A stretch of 64,000 nt of DNA. Source: Bacteroidota bacterium (GTDB lineage: Bacteria > Bacteroidota > Bacteroidia > B-17B0 > Aurantibacillaceae). The DNA lies in assembly GCA_023251755.1 (NCBI GenBank), contig JAHEYF010000010.1:12323-76322 (forward strand), in the 5' to 3' direction. Shown here in pieces: positions 18,340 to 28,500 of this stretch. Below the pieces are notes generated by a model, which made no database searches, was not told where the DNA came from, and saw only the letters and a program-made list of their open reading frames with translations. Made by a program: the position numbers and the translations under genes. Each line of letters begins with the position of its first letter. Positions within the stretch are counted from its first letter, which is position 1.

Positions 18340-19092
18340 TTATGGACAACAGGTGAAGATAGACATAAATGGTGTGAATTTAATTTCCATAAATGTAGAA
18401 AACCCCGCACTTTCAAATGCTTTTTTCCATGCTTTCCGTGAGAAAAAGTGAGTGAATCCTACTGAAAACGCCAGAAAATTTGGAAAGTCTCTTAAGTGTT
18501 CAACCATAATTACTTTTCCGCCTGGTTTGCAAAGCCGGTAACATTCCTTTAAGAATTGAACCTTTTCTTCATGTGACCTAATTTCATGGGCCGCCGAAAG
18601 AAGAAAGATAAGATCAACTGATTTGTCTTTTAAAGGTATCGAATTGGACCTTATTTGTTGTGTATCAGGATATACTAAACTTACTTTCCGTGCTCTTATA
18701 ATAGCAGGTTCAGTATGTCGTTTAGCATCGTAAAAATCAAACACTTTTAAATCAGATTGGGGGAAATTATTTTTAATAATAAAGCTGGTTTCATCGAAAC
18801 CAGCGTTAATGTTAAGTATTTGATTTGTACCTGAATCTGCCAGCGTACAATTTTTCAACCAGTGGAAATCATAATATCCGGAAAAGTCATACACATAAGC
18901 AGATACTATTAAAGGCATTATCAAACCATATAGAAAGGATGCGACAATTACCCAATACAACAAATCTGACCATTTAATCAGTACATGGCTTGTTAATATT
19001 AAAACCAAATTCCCAAGGCCAATTACATAAAAGTGCCTGTTAAAACTTAAAATATTTAATACTCCCTGAAATGGTCTTCTTTTTATTTCCAT
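18340..19092 (-). CDS. Class I SAM-dependent methyltransferase with N-terminal membrane segments
   Basis: This 250-aa protein has two hydrophobic helices (about residues 20-65) and then a methyltransferase-like domain. LNINAGFDETSF occupies the motif I position, VDLIFLLSAAHEIRSHEEK motif II/post-II, and CYRLCKPGGKVIMVEH motif III. The glycine-rich motif I is weak (NAGFDE). The substrate is probably a lipid or small molecule, which is an inference from the membrane anchor. It overlaps the DUF2071 gene upstream by 10 nt, indicating an operon. Confidence 0.8.
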   Translation of the reverse strand: MEIKRRPFQGVLNILSFNRHFYVIGLGNLVLILTSHVLIKWSDLLYWVIVASFLYGLIMPLIVSAYVYDFSGYYDFHWLKNCTLADSGTNQILNINAGFDETSFIIKNNFPQSDLKVFDFYDAKRHTEPAIIRARKVSLVYPDTQQIRSNSIPLKDKSVDLIFLLSAAHEIRSHEEKVQFLKECYRLCKPGGKVIMVEHLRDFPNFLAFSVGFTHFFSRKAWKKAFESAGFSTFMEIKFTPFMSIFTCCP

Positions 19093-19820
19093 TGTTCAAT
19101 TTTACCTTTCTTCCAATAGTACGGAATGTTTTTAATAATAAAAGTATTTGCTAAACAGGAGTTTTGAAGTTTCAACGAGCTTAAAAACGCGAAATCATAA
19201 TCTATAATTTTTACAGGATCAGGTGTCCAGTTTTCTCTTACGCCTTCAATGATGAGAACTTCATTGGTTTTTTTGTTATATGTAAAAGTAAAAGGCAGAG
19301 GGCCGGCAAACCTTCTCGCTTCTTTCCAGTCTGAAAATGGTGAATGTTCGGGTAAAGAAATCTCCTCTTCCGTCTTGTCTATTGTTATTTTGAATTTTGA
19401 AGTGACTGAGCTTATTTCTTTTGTATTTATATTTTCAATTTGATTGATTTCGGTTGTTGTGTAATTGTAATGGGTGAAAATATTGCCCATCAACTCCATT
19501 TTCTTTTTGTTTGTTTCCGATTTAAGAATGTATAAGCCCCGCAAATTTTTCCCTGCCTTGTTTCGGTAACGAACAAATACACGATAACCAATCAGAAAAA
19601 AGTCGTTGCCCATAAATTTTGGAAATCCTTTTGGGCGCAAATCTTTTGTCTGAACCATTGCAATTGCTATAAATGCCCATTTATCCTGAAATGTGTCAAG
19701 CGTCAAACATTCCGGAATAAGATGTTGTAGTTGTTCTTTTGGAACTGCAAATGTTAAAACAAGCGAGCTTTCAAAAAACGCTTCAACGGCAAAGGGATGA
19801 TTTTTTAGAAATGAAAGCAT
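19083..19820 (-). CDS. DUF2071 (YqjF-like) family protein
   Basis: This 245-aa protein shows the DUF2071 pattern: LVLTFAVPKEQLQHLIPECL near the N-terminus (choice of pocket), FFLIGYRVFVRYRN and RGLYILKSETN. The acetoacetate-decarboxylase-like fold of this family is known, but its reaction is not. The start ATG overlaps the stop of the DoxX-like gene (19820), so translation is probably coupled. Confidence 0.8.
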   Translation of the reverse strand: MLSFLKNHPFAVEAFFESSLVLTFAVPKEQLQHLIPECLTLDTFQDKWAFIAIAMVQTKDLRPKGFPKFMGNDFFLIGYRVFVRYRNKAGKNLRGLYILKSETNKKKMELMGNIFTHYNYTTTEINQIENINTKEISSVTSKFKITIDKTEEEISLPEHSPFSDWKEARRFAGPLPFTFTYNKKTNEVLIIEGVRENWTPDPVKIIDYDFAFLSSLKLQNSCLANTFIIKNIPYYWKKGKIEQWK

Positions 19821-20209
19821 TAGTTCTGTTGGGCTATTTTTTTGTGTAAATTAAATTCGTTGTAATAGATTAATAAAATTAACAGGAAAGCAAACATTGA
19901 ATTCATTTTTCCCCAAAGTAATAAGTCGGGAACTAAAATAAACTCAAGAGTATTCATTGTCGCCACAACAGCGATTTGCACAATGGCATTTATTCTTGTC
20001 TTAAACCCGCTTAAAATCCAAATTGCCATGAAAATTTCTGATAGGCCAATTAAAATTGTCAAGAGTCGAGAATAATCGTTTCCTAAAATTCTTGAAACTA
20101 TTTGTTCATGCCTGGGAACAAGATTTAAAATCTTGCAAAAAAGCCCGTTTGCAATCCAAACTGTTGCAATACAATAGGTCAATATTTTATGAACGTTTCT
20201 GTTTGTCAT
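19820..20209 (-). CDS. DoxX-like membrane protein
   Basis: This 129-aa protein has four membrane helices with the DoxX-like pattern YCIATVWIANGLFCKILN, LLTILIGLSEIFMAIWIL and TMNTLEF. DoxX relatives are quinone- or redox-linked membrane proteins, and the precise role of this branch is unknown. It is the first gene of a four-gene operon running to 17918. The upstream spacer resembles the one on the far side of the next gene. Confidence 0.8.
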   Translation of the reverse strand: MTNRNVHKILTYCIATVWIANGLFCKILNLVPRHEQIVSRILGNDYSRLLTILIGLSEIFMAIWILSGFKTRINAIVQIAVVATMNTLEFILVPDLLLWGKMNSMFAFLLILLIYYNEFNLHKKIAQQN

Positions 20210-20351
20210 CGTATGGTTTGTTTGTTCTTACACTTGCTGGCTCCCGAAGCATCTTTCAACACAGGGTTAAATCGCAAACTGCCTGAAGGGGAAATCTTAC
20301 GTTTAATCCGTATATCTTACCTGCTGTTTTTCCTGCCCGCTTATACGTGTC
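20210..20351. other. Cassette-border-like spacer
   Basis: The spacer contains CTTACACTTGCTGG, GAAGGGG and a later AATCCGTATATCTTACC stretch. In the same order, the spacer at 20910-21011 has CCTATACTTGCAGG, GAAGGGG and ACTATCTATACCGAC. The shared order suggests related border elements around the gene between them. No ORF is supported. Confidence 0.4.
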
Positions 20352-20909
20352 CTACAGTAATTTTCCATCAAAGTCTAATTTGTATTTTGTTTTTCCAAAG
20401 TCTGTAAGCATAATGTGATCGTCTGCCAATTTAAATTCTTCTTCACCTTCAATTGAAACAAAAATGTCTGCGCCACCAAATTGCCATTCTATTTTACCGT
20501 CCTTGTCCAGTCGAGTTATTTGAAGTTCTCCATGAACTAAATAGTCGTTTTGAAATTTGAATAATTGAAAGCAAGTCGCTTGGTCAGCTTGAGTTTTCCA
20601 CTTTAATTCAAGGTCAGGAAGTGTCAAGCAAAAGACTGTGTCGCAACAACAAATTACTAATTTGTCATCGTCAATAAGCGATGAATTTTGATGAATACCT
20701 GTCGAGCCACCAGAGCCAATTATTATACAACTGTCAATTATTTCATTGACTCGAAAAAGTTTTACACCGTGCCTTGAAGTTGGATATTCCTTTGCACCGT
20801 CACCGAAGTGATGCGTTGAATAATTGAAATTGTTGCCAACCGAACCATATTTGTAAGTTGGTTCATCAATCACTTCAATTGTCAAATCTATATATTGGTG
20901 TCGGTTCAT
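20352..20909 (-). CDS. Hypothetical protein (cassette gene)
   Basis: This 185-aa cytoplasmic protein has no signal peptide. It is beta-rich, with alternating short strands (ICCCDTVFCLTLPDLELKW, DNGKIEWQF-like KDGKIEWQFGGADIFVS), reminiscent of half of a PQQ-type propeller. No enzyme motif is seen. Its isolated position between two related spacers suggests a single-gene cassette. Immunity proteins can look like this, but no toxin is present. Confidence 0.6.
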   Translation of the reverse strand: MNRHQYIDLTIEVIDEPTYKYGSVGNNFNYSTHHFGDGAKEYPTSRHGVKLFRVNEIIDSCIIIGSGGSTGIHQNSSLIDDDKLVICCCDTVFCLTLPDLELKWKTQADQATCFQLFKFQNDYLVHGELQITRLDKDGKIEWQFGGADIFVSIEGEEEFKLADDHIMLTDFGKTKYKLDFDGKLL

Positions 20910-21011
20910 TTTGTTGTCGTCCTATACTTGCAGGTAACATTTTGCCAGCTACCCCGAAGGGGCGGTTTGGAATACTAAACTATCTATACCGACAAAAGGT
21001 AACCGCATTTT
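20910..21011. other. Cassette-border-like spacer (second copy)
   Basis: Partner of 20210-20351, with CCTATACTTGCAGGTAAC followed by GAAGGGGCGGTTTGGA. It lies between the start of the 185-aa gene and the end of the DyP gene. Confidence 0.4.
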
Positions 21012-22250
21012 TTATCCTTCAAACAATTCATAACCCGGAATTTTATTCATATCATTTGCCGGTGGAAGAATATATATCCCTGCCCCCCATATTTTAAGAA
21101 TACTATTGTCTATAGTTTGATTGTTGTCTGAGCCACCAAAATTTACACCGCCAAGCCAGGTATCCTGGGTTAAAATCCTTATTAACCTTTCAGGGGTGTC
21201 CTGAAAGCTTACAAAATTTAAACCTATTTTTACTTTTGGGTTGTTGTCCGACACCTCAAAAAATTCATAGCCCTGCCTGAATATCCTCAAGGAATCACGG
21301 TGGCTTATGGGTTCTCTATGGTGATTGGCCCTTTGTACATGACTTGTTAAAACCAAAGCATCAGAGGTTTTAGGTGTTTCAAAAAAGTCCTTGTTGGGGT
21401 ACTCTCCATTTGAGGCCTGGTCAATAATTGAAGCTGTACCGGCAAAGGGGCATTTGCTAACTGTTACGGGGCGGTTATTAACAATGTTTTCGAGTGGACA
21501 TCCACTCAGCTTATCCCTTCCCACTAATAACTCCTGAGTGATCCGGTCTAACTTTATCCAGGTATCAATGTTTACTTCAATTCGCATAAAAGCTAAGAAT
21601 GTTCCACCAATAGTCCACTGTTCACCTTCGGTGTTATTCTCTTTAATTCTGATTGCATCAAGTCTTTCATCGCCACTTTTAAGATTGGATATCCCATCGT
21701 GAAAATCTATCCAGCTCCTTCTGTCCTCTCGTTGAAACCCTGAATAAAATTTAACCAACTCAAAAGGAAATAATTCATTGTCTTTCTCACCTGCAATAAA
21801 CTTATAGGATTCCATATAACATCTGTAAGTGAGCAGTTCTGAATCAGAAATGAATTGTAAAGCGATGTCTTCTGTAGCAGGGTTTTTTGTAATCGTTTCT
21901 GCGTAACTTAACCCTGAAGCTAAAAGCACCTTGCCTCCTCCTGTGGCCAATGGAGGCCGAAAGTTGGCCTGGGTAATTTCTCCGGGAAGCTTCTTTTTAA
22001 TACCTGTCCGGGCAAAAATATTTTTACCATATCCTATTGTTACCTGAAGGCCCGATGGAGGAGTTGGTAAGGTAATAGTGGGTAAGTCGTTTATTGCTCC
22101 TGTTTTTAACTTTTGTAAAATACTCCAAAGCGGATTGAGTGCTTTGTAAATTTCTTCTGCATTCGCATCTGATTTCACCCGGATGAACAGTAATCCCCAA
22201 TGCTTACCCGGCGTTGAGCCTTGCTGATAAAATATTCCTTCCTGAAGCAT
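21012..22250 (-). CDS. DyP-type heme peroxidase
   Basis: This 412-aa protein has the ferredoxin-like DyP fold. The WIDFHDGISNL block (about residue 180) matches the GXXDG distal-aspartate motif. SHVQRANHHREPISHR and LRIFRQGYEFFE (about 302-330) contain the proximal heme-ligand histidine region and the conserved Arg. GTFLAFMRIEVNIDTW and GLNFVSFQDTPERL are the other family blocks. DyPs oxidise dyes and phenolics with H2O2. No Tat or Sec signal is visible, so it is likely cytoplasmic. Its ATG overlaps the stop of the 417-aa gene (TAATG), so the two are translationally coupled. Confidence 0.85.
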   Translation of the reverse strand: MLQEGIFYQQGSTPGKHWGLLFIRVKSDANAEEIYKALNPLWSILQKLKTGAINDLPTITLPTPPSGLQVTIGYGKNIFARTGIKKKLPGEITQANFRPPLATGGGKVLLASGLSYAETITKNPATEDIALQFISDSELLTYRCYMESYKFIAGEKDNELFPFELVKFYSGFQREDRRSWIDFHDGISNLKSGDERLDAIRIKENNTEGEQWTIGGTFLAFMRIEVNIDTWIKLDRITQELLVGRDKLSGCPLENIVNNRPVTVSKCPFAGTASIIDQASNGEYPNKDFFETPKTSDALVLTSHVQRANHHREPISHRDSLRIFRQGYEFFEVSDNNPKVKIGLNFVSFQDTPERLIRILTQDTWLGGVNFGGSDNNQTIDNSILKIWGAGIYILPPANDMNKIPGYELFEG

Positions 22251-23503
22251 TACACAATGGTTTTTACATTTCTGGGTGAAGTCTTTACCAACAGGCTTCC
22301 GTTATTGTACTCGTCAAGCAGTTTTTTAATTAGTCCGCAAATATCAGCCTGACCACAAACTATTCCATCGTCAGTTTCGGTTAATACAACATAATCTGCA
22401 TCATTCAATGGACTTGGCTGGCCCACCTGAACAAGAGGGCCGACTTCAATATGTTGCAATACTTCAAAGCCTCCTTTTATATTTACATCTTCACCACCTT
22501 TATCAATTGTAATGTCGTCCAGGTAAATATCTTCTGCATCACTCGGGCCAAATACCAATCGCTGGTGTAAATTGTTCTGACCTCTTGATAATTGGACCCA
22601 GTTATCCGGAACAGGGTTTCCATTGTATGCAAAATTGTTTTTTGAAAACGATAAAATATACATTCCTAATGTTTCGTTGAAGGCGATGTGCCGGCCTTCA
22701 TAAACTGCGTCGTAAGCACCCATTGCTGCGGCCGGGTCCGCATGGCGACAAGCCAGATGCTGCACCCCAAATGTTTTGAAAATGGCTTCTTTCTTGACTT
22801 TTTCAAATGTTGTTCCATATTTCCTTGCATAAGGTTTTGCACCAAACATTACAATGTAAAGCAAATCGTCCAAACCATTAATCGGATGGGTCATAAAAAG
22901 GGCATTGTCCCTGTTTAGTTTTCCTATGGGTTGGCCCGGAACCCCTAACTTGGCCAACCTGTCATCATTACCATTTCCGGCGACTTGTGTTGAAAAACTA
23001 ATTTCACGTTGTTCTATTGTCATGTTCGTAGGGTCGTTCCCGTATAATTGATCCCAGGCTATTTGTTTACCAAGAATTGAAGATGCTAAGGTTTTCAAAA
23101 AAGCCGGGTCGTGTTTGGCCAATGTGACCCAATATTCCCTCAGCTCTGTTGTGATTTGAACTCTTTTGGGTCTAAGTTTCCCTTTAGCATCGGTTCTATA
23201 CTCAATTGTGTATTCGCAATACTCGTTGTGCAAATTGTGTCTGCCTTTGATGCCCCAGTCTGAAAGTTTTTGTGCGACCTCAGCGTTTTGACAGAAGGCA
23301 GGTTCTGCCGGATCTCCAAACCATTTAACGCTGTTAACCACTATTGAGTTTTGAATTTCCGCAGGGTCAAGGTGGAAGAACTTTGAACCAAAATCACCTG
23401 CAAGCAATTGATATTGTCTTAGAATTTCTTCATTCCATTTTTCCAATAACACATTTGATAAATTGTCGGCCTGACCTGGTGATTTGAAAATAATTTTTGC
23501 CAT
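22250..23503 (-). CDS. Unrecognised 417-aa protein coupled to the DyP peroxidase
   Basis: I do not recognise this family. The protein is soluble, without signal peptide or membrane helix. Conserved-looking parts include GIKGRHNLHNEYCEYTIEYR, THPINGLDDLLYIVMFGAKP, FGVQHLACRHADPAAAMGAY and VQLSRGQNNLHQRLVFGPSD. The tail has two further cysteines (GIVCGQADICGL). Several His, Cys and Asp residues could bind metal. Because its stop overlaps the DyP start, it is probably a partner, substrate-supplying enzyme or scaffold of the peroxidase. That role is inferred. Confidence 0.7.
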   Translation of the reverse strand: MAKIIFKSPGQADNLSNVLLEKWNEEILRQYQLLAGDFGSKFFHLDPAEIQNSIVVNSVKWFGDPAEPAFCQNAEVAQKLSDWGIKGRHNLHNEYCEYTIEYRTDAKGKLRPKRVQITTELREYWVTLAKHDPAFLKTLASSILGKQIAWDQLYGNDPTNMTIEQREISFSTQVAGNGNDDRLAKLGVPGQPIGKLNRDNALFMTHPINGLDDLLYIVMFGAKPYARKYGTTFEKVKKEAIFKTFGVQHLACRHADPAAAMGAYDAVYEGRHIAFNETLGMYILSFSKNNFAYNGNPVPDNWVQLSRGQNNLHQRLVFGPSDAEDIYLDDITIDKGGEDVNIKGGFEVLQHIEVGPLVQVGQPSPLNDADYVVLTETDDGIVCGQADICGLIKKLLDEYNNGSLLVKTSPRNVKTIV

Positions 23504-23566
23504 GCGTTTGATTTTTTAATATTGATTAATGATGGTAGAAGCGTTGGAAATTTTTCAAAACAATTT

Positions 23567-23655
23567 TTTCTTTGGTCGGCTTTGCAAACTCTTTGACAAA
23601 ACTTTGGTTTGTGCTTGGGCTTGTGCGGCTTTGGCAATGTGCTTGCAAAATGTGT
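23567..23655 (-). repeat. AAAGCCGCACAAGCCCAAGC-type repeat after the defence operon
   Basis: On the minus strand this low-complexity stretch begins right after the ATPase stop codon and runs ACACATTTTGCAAGCACATTG, then repeated CAAGC/CAAAC words. Read in frame it would give peptides rich in KAAQAQAQT, but no start supports translation. Similar sequences sit at the 3' side of acquired genes in related bacteria (from memory). Confidence 0.5.
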
Positions 23656-23659
23656 GGGT

Positions 23660-25558
23660 TTACCATACGATTGCAGTTGTTATGGGTTGATAATTTCCTT
23701 GTTGGTCTAAATACTCAATGTCGTCAAGATAGTTTGCTGATTTTGCAAAGGCACCAATAGCAGGGGTCATAATCATAAATGCGTGAAGTCTGTCATAAGC
23801 ATCTTGCATTGAATTGAAATTGTATCTTGGTAATTCTCTTTCCTCTTTTGAAAATGTTTTACCTTTTCCAACGATTACAGCTCCGTTTTTCTCTCCCCAA
23901 CACCTTTCAGCAATACAATTGACACCTAATATATCTGGCGAACCAGCAGCATTGCATTTTAAAACAAGCGGTTCGGTTATTCTTAATTCATAAAGGCTGA
24001 AATGGCCAGTCGCAGCATCAATGATAAATTTTATTTTGATTTTGTTCCGCCCTTCCAAAACACTGCTTTTAAAATTATTTTTAATGTCGAGTGCTTTTAA
24101 TTCAGCTATAAGTTTTGGAATATGGTTTTCAATTATTTCAAGTTCGCCTCTATAAACTGGTGAAGTAATTTCGTGATGAGATAATGGGTGTAGCAAAGAA
24201 GATAGAAGTGTAATAATCTTATTTAGTGAATCACTTGAATTACCAGTTTTGTCAAGGAATCGCTTTGTTCGATAAATTAACCCCCCTAATTTATAATCGG
24301 GAAGTTGAGTTATTTCTGCATCTGCCGTTTCCCATTCAGGAATATAATCTTGAATTACTTTCTCCAACGCTTTCCTGAAATAATTTGCAGAAGCAGGATA
24401 ATCCGGCTTAACTCTGTCGTGCAAGTATTGAGTAGCTTTTTCAAAGTGTGTTTGTCCTACAACCAAAATTGGCCTGTTAACGGGCTGATTGTCGATTGAA
24501 TCTTTACCCACATATAGTTCAACCGATTTCCATCTGTCAGGTGTTTCGGTTTCAAATTTCCTTTTTGCTAGTTCATACAAATGTCGGTCGTAGGTGCTGA
24601 TGAATACCTGATAATCGGAAAATTCATTTTTAATAATGTCCAGTATTGTTAAACGATTGGTAAGGTCTAAACCAATGAAAACATCATCTAAAAACAAAAC
24701 CTTGTAATCAATCGGCTGCGGATTCCGTTTCAAAATCGCCAAGTAAAGGCATATTGCCAAAGCGGATAACCTTGCCTCATTCAGATAGTCGGATTGATGA
24801 ATGACTAACTTTCCGTTTAACTTTATTTCGAGTTTTAGTTCTGTTGGAATGTATCGCCAATTATCAGGTGGAGCAACAAGTGGCGTTAATGAATACCAAA
24901 CACGAAGATTGAGTTTAAAATACTTTATCAGAAATGCATTCAGTTGCAGGAACACACCTTTCAAAACGGTTCTCAATAGTGTTTCGTAAGCAGCCATCTC
25001 AGGAACGCCATCCCAATAGTCATTGGTATTTCGAGTGTAAGCTTCTGTTACTTTCTTCTTTAACTCTATAAATCTTTTTCCCATTGGATTAGTGCCACCC
25101 ACAGGTATAAATTCTTTTAGGAGTATTTCAACAATCAGTTCAAATAAATTCGGCTGTGCTTCGCTATGGTTATAAACGGCAAGCAGGCCTCTGTAATCTA
25201 AGAAACCTTTTGTTTGCTCTGCTGTTTTCAGGAACTGCTCTGTATCGGTTGTTACTGAACCAGTTCCAAAATTAATTACCTCACCAAAGGCAGAAGTAAC
25301 TGCATTGGTAGCAAGATTGTAATCATTGAAGGTAAAAGTAACATTGCCATCTTCGGTATCTTGGTTGTGATGCCTAATGTATGGATGTGCCGTATCCTGA
25401 CTGCTGCTTAAAAAGTTACTCAACGATTTATAAAATGAACTTTTACCACTGCCATTCTCGCCATAAATAAGCAAGTTCTCTCCTTTGTTTAGTTCAATTT
25501 CATAACTATCAAAAAAGGCACGAAAATTCGATATTTCTAATTTTGTTATCCGCTTCAC
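23660..25558 (-). CDS. ABC/SMC-like AAA ATPase of the defence operon
   Basis: This 632-aa protein starts with ISNFRAFFDSYEIELNKGEN and Walker A YGENGSGKSSFYK (about residues 33-45), the RecF/SMC/RloC-type N-terminus. Walker B is VLFLDDVFIGLD (about 290-301). The D-loop and switch follow in VFISTYDRHLYELA. The region after about residue 370 is unassigned and has a helical section (NYFRKALEKVIQDYIPEW). No nuclease motif is obvious. It is the third gene, with its ATG overlapping the methylase stop by 4 nt. Likely a DNA-sensing or effector ATPase of the module. Confidence 0.8.
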   Translation of the reverse strand: MKRITKLEISNFRAFFDSYEIELNKGENLLIYGENGSGKSSFYKSLSNFLSSSQDTAHPYIRHHNQDTEDGNVTFTFNDYNLATNAVTSAFGEVINFGTGSVTTDTEQFLKTAEQTKGFLDYRGLLAVYNHSEAQPNLFELIVEILLKEFIPVGGTNPMGKRFIELKKKVTEAYTRNTNDYWDGVPEMAAYETLLRTVLKGVFLQLNAFLIKYFKLNLRVWYSLTPLVAPPDNWRYIPTELKLEIKLNGKLVIHQSDYLNEARLSALAICLYLAILKRNPQPIDYKVLFLDDVFIGLDLTNRLTILDIIKNEFSDYQVFISTYDRHLYELAKRKFETETPDRWKSVELYVGKDSIDNQPVNRPILVVGQTHFEKATQYLHDRVKPDYPASANYFRKALEKVIQDYIPEWETADAEITQLPDYKLGGLIYRTKRFLDKTGNSSDSLNKIITLLSSLLHPLSHHEITSPVYRGELEIIENHIPKLIAELKALDIKNNFKSSVLEGRNKIKIKFIIDAATGHFSLYELRITEPLVLKCNAAGSPDILGVNCIAERCWGEKNGAVIVGKGKTFSKEERELPRYNFNSMQDAYDRLHAFMIMTPAIGAFAKSANYLDDIEYLDQQGNYQPITTAIVW

Positions 25559-28500
25559 TTTCTGCCTTCAATTATATTTACTTCTTCAATCGTTAAAAGT
25601 TTAAGCAATACTGCACTGATAGGATGCTTAGGGTCTGAAAGTTCTTTGTAAGCCTTTTCTATGATTTTCAAATTCTTTTCGTCCTGCCCATCTTTTAGTT
25701 CAGGTAAATTGCTTAGGTGCTTTAGAACTTCTGCACCACCTGCTTTTATTTCTTCGGGCAAATACAATTCATAAACCATTGCATCAATAAGGCGTTCGAA
25801 GAAAATTGAGTCCTTATTAGTTTCCTTAAGATTAATAATGAAATCAACAATCCTTACAAATGGATTAATATTCTTTGGTTCTTTAATTGGAAGCTGTTTG
25901 CAATTTGCAATCAGAATTTTTTGAAAAACTACTTTTTCAGTATCTAGGAACTTATTCTTGTGATAATAGTTAAGGGTGTTCGAGTTTAAAAGTGCAAGAA
26001 TAAATTTTAAGCTATCGTTATCATTGGTTTTAGATATTAGTGAAAATCCAATTTGAGTGAAATACCTCGGAGAATCTGAATAACCGGACACAATTTTCAG
26101 TTCTTTACCGCCAACAATTTGTCTAACAATAATTTTAGGATTTTCAAAGAATATTTTTTCTCTTGGTGCACCCAACCAATCCCCATATTTTAAGTATTCT
26201 TCAATTTCATCTGAGATGTAATAAGGATGAATGTTTTTCCCAGATATTAGCGGTACATATTGCTTTGAAATCTTTTTTAAGGAGTGAAATTCCCTATTCT
26301 GAATAAGCTCATCGGAATGTCCTTTATATTTATCGTAAGGAGTAATCCCGAGTGAAGTTTTTACGTAGGTTTCTAGTTTTGTACTTTTATTTTGAATTTT
26401 CTTTAATATTTCAGTTCCTTTTGTATTCCCAAAAATATTGAATCTGGAATCTTCATCGCTCTTCCATTCATCCCTTGAAAAGGGATTGAAAACAAGATTC
26501 GAGAAATCTATTTTATCATTATTTGCAAAATAAACTCCAAGTATATTTGAACTTAATGACTTTTTTCTTGAAAATAGAATTATAGTTTCAACTGTTGCGG
26601 CCTCAAAAACAGAATCTGGAAGTTTAATTATTTTTTCTACACCATTTAAAATATGCTTTCTTATCTTAGTATAAGATTCATTAATGAGAATTGAATTTGG
26701 ATTTATATAAGATAGTAACCCAGTGCCATTAAGAATTGATATTCCTTTTTCAATAAAAATAGAATAGAGGTTAATTCTGTTTTCTGTGGTCTTGAAAATT
26801 TTGAAATATAATTTTACATCTTCCTTAGGCAGAGCTTTTATATCGATATAAGGCGGATTGCCAATTACAATATCAAATCCAGTAGTCAAACCAAACATCC
26901 ATTCAGGATCAAACCAAGGTGCAAAGTTGTTTTGGTCGTAAGGGTCAAAAGCCACAATTTGTTTGGCTACTGCTGTTTGCCAACCATCACTTTCAAGCAT
27001 TTTGGCAATTTCCTGTCTAAGTTTTTTATCCTGCTTTTGGTATCGAAGTTTTTCTTTTCGGGTATTTGCTGTAAAGTATTTGTGGCGGAGCTCTTTTAGT
27101 TCGGTTTCTTTTTCTTCAATTTGCGGGTTGCGTAAAAGCGTTTGAGCAGGCTTGTCTAATCCAATCAAGGTATTGGCGGCTACAAACTTTGTTTCTAAGT
27201 TTGGCAAACTCCTTATACCAAAATTTTCTTTGCTTGCTTGTTTGTTTTGGTCAATAATTAAAGAAATAAAAAAACGAAGTTTCGAAATCTGAACTGCGAT
27301 GGGTTGTATGTCTATTCCGTAAATGCAGTTTTCAATCAAATACAATTTACGACCGTAATCGCTGGCGTTGTTTTCAAATACATCGTTTATTTCAGCCAGT
27401 CGTTTGCCTCTTTCTTCTTTGTCGCCAATTTTAAAAGTGGCTTCTGTTTCTTCCATTGCCTTTTGGCGTTGCAAGGCTTTCCAATGTTTGTTTTCAGGGT
27501 CTAGCTTTTGCAGCAAATGCACCATTTTGTGCAAAATGCCCATTGGATATGCACCCGAACCACAGGCAGGGTCCAATATCTTGCAATTGTTTATGCCTTC
27601 TATTAATGCTTTGGTTTCTTTTTCATCAAAAGGGTTTGGTGTTTCGGCATACGAAATCAAATCTCTTAAACGAGTTTCAAAACCTTCGCTTTCGTTCTTT
27701 ACATTTTGTTTAATGTATTCCAATAGTGATTCGTCCACCATATAGTTTACAATCTCACGTGGCGTATAAAAGCTACCTGTTTGTTTTCTTGCAGTGGTTT
27801 TTGTTTCGGGATTATAGCTTGCCAATAGGTTTTCAAATACTTTACCCAATAATTCAGGATCAAGGGCAATTTCTTCTTCTATTGGGGTGTTTTCTGCAAC
27901 GGTAAATTTGTAGCTCTCTAAAAGATTTATTAACCCTCTTGATTTGTATTTTTTATTCTTGGTGGCATAAATCTCATTCAGGTCAACTTCTCTTTCTTCG
28001 CCAAAGAAAACGTAATCAGGCACACTGGCTTGTTTCTTCGGGTTGCGGCTAAAGCCATCTACATAAACAATTTTGCCTTCTTCGTTGGGTTTGTCCAAAC
28101 AGTCGAACAATCCACCATTTAAGAAAGGAACATCTTTAAACAATTGCGTTACTTCCTTTTCAGAAATATTAAACAAGTCAACATAGCGGAACAGGTTTTT
28201 AACACCGTATTCCTCTCCATTTGTTCTAATATTGCCCCCATCTTTTGCAAATTTGCGTTCATCTATTTTTTGGTTCAATGTTCCAAAGAAAAGGTTCTGC
28301 AATATGGCGTGGTAATAGTTTTGCGATTTCTTGTTCTTGTTGAAGTCTTTTAGAATTTTCTCTAGGTATGCCTTGTTGAACAAAGCATTTGGAACAAGCG
28401 ATTTTTCTTTGATGAACCAAATAAAAACTACCCTTGTAATTAAACGAATAAGGTTGGTAGCATTGCGAACATCCTTCTTTTTCTCCAAGTCGTCAGGAAA

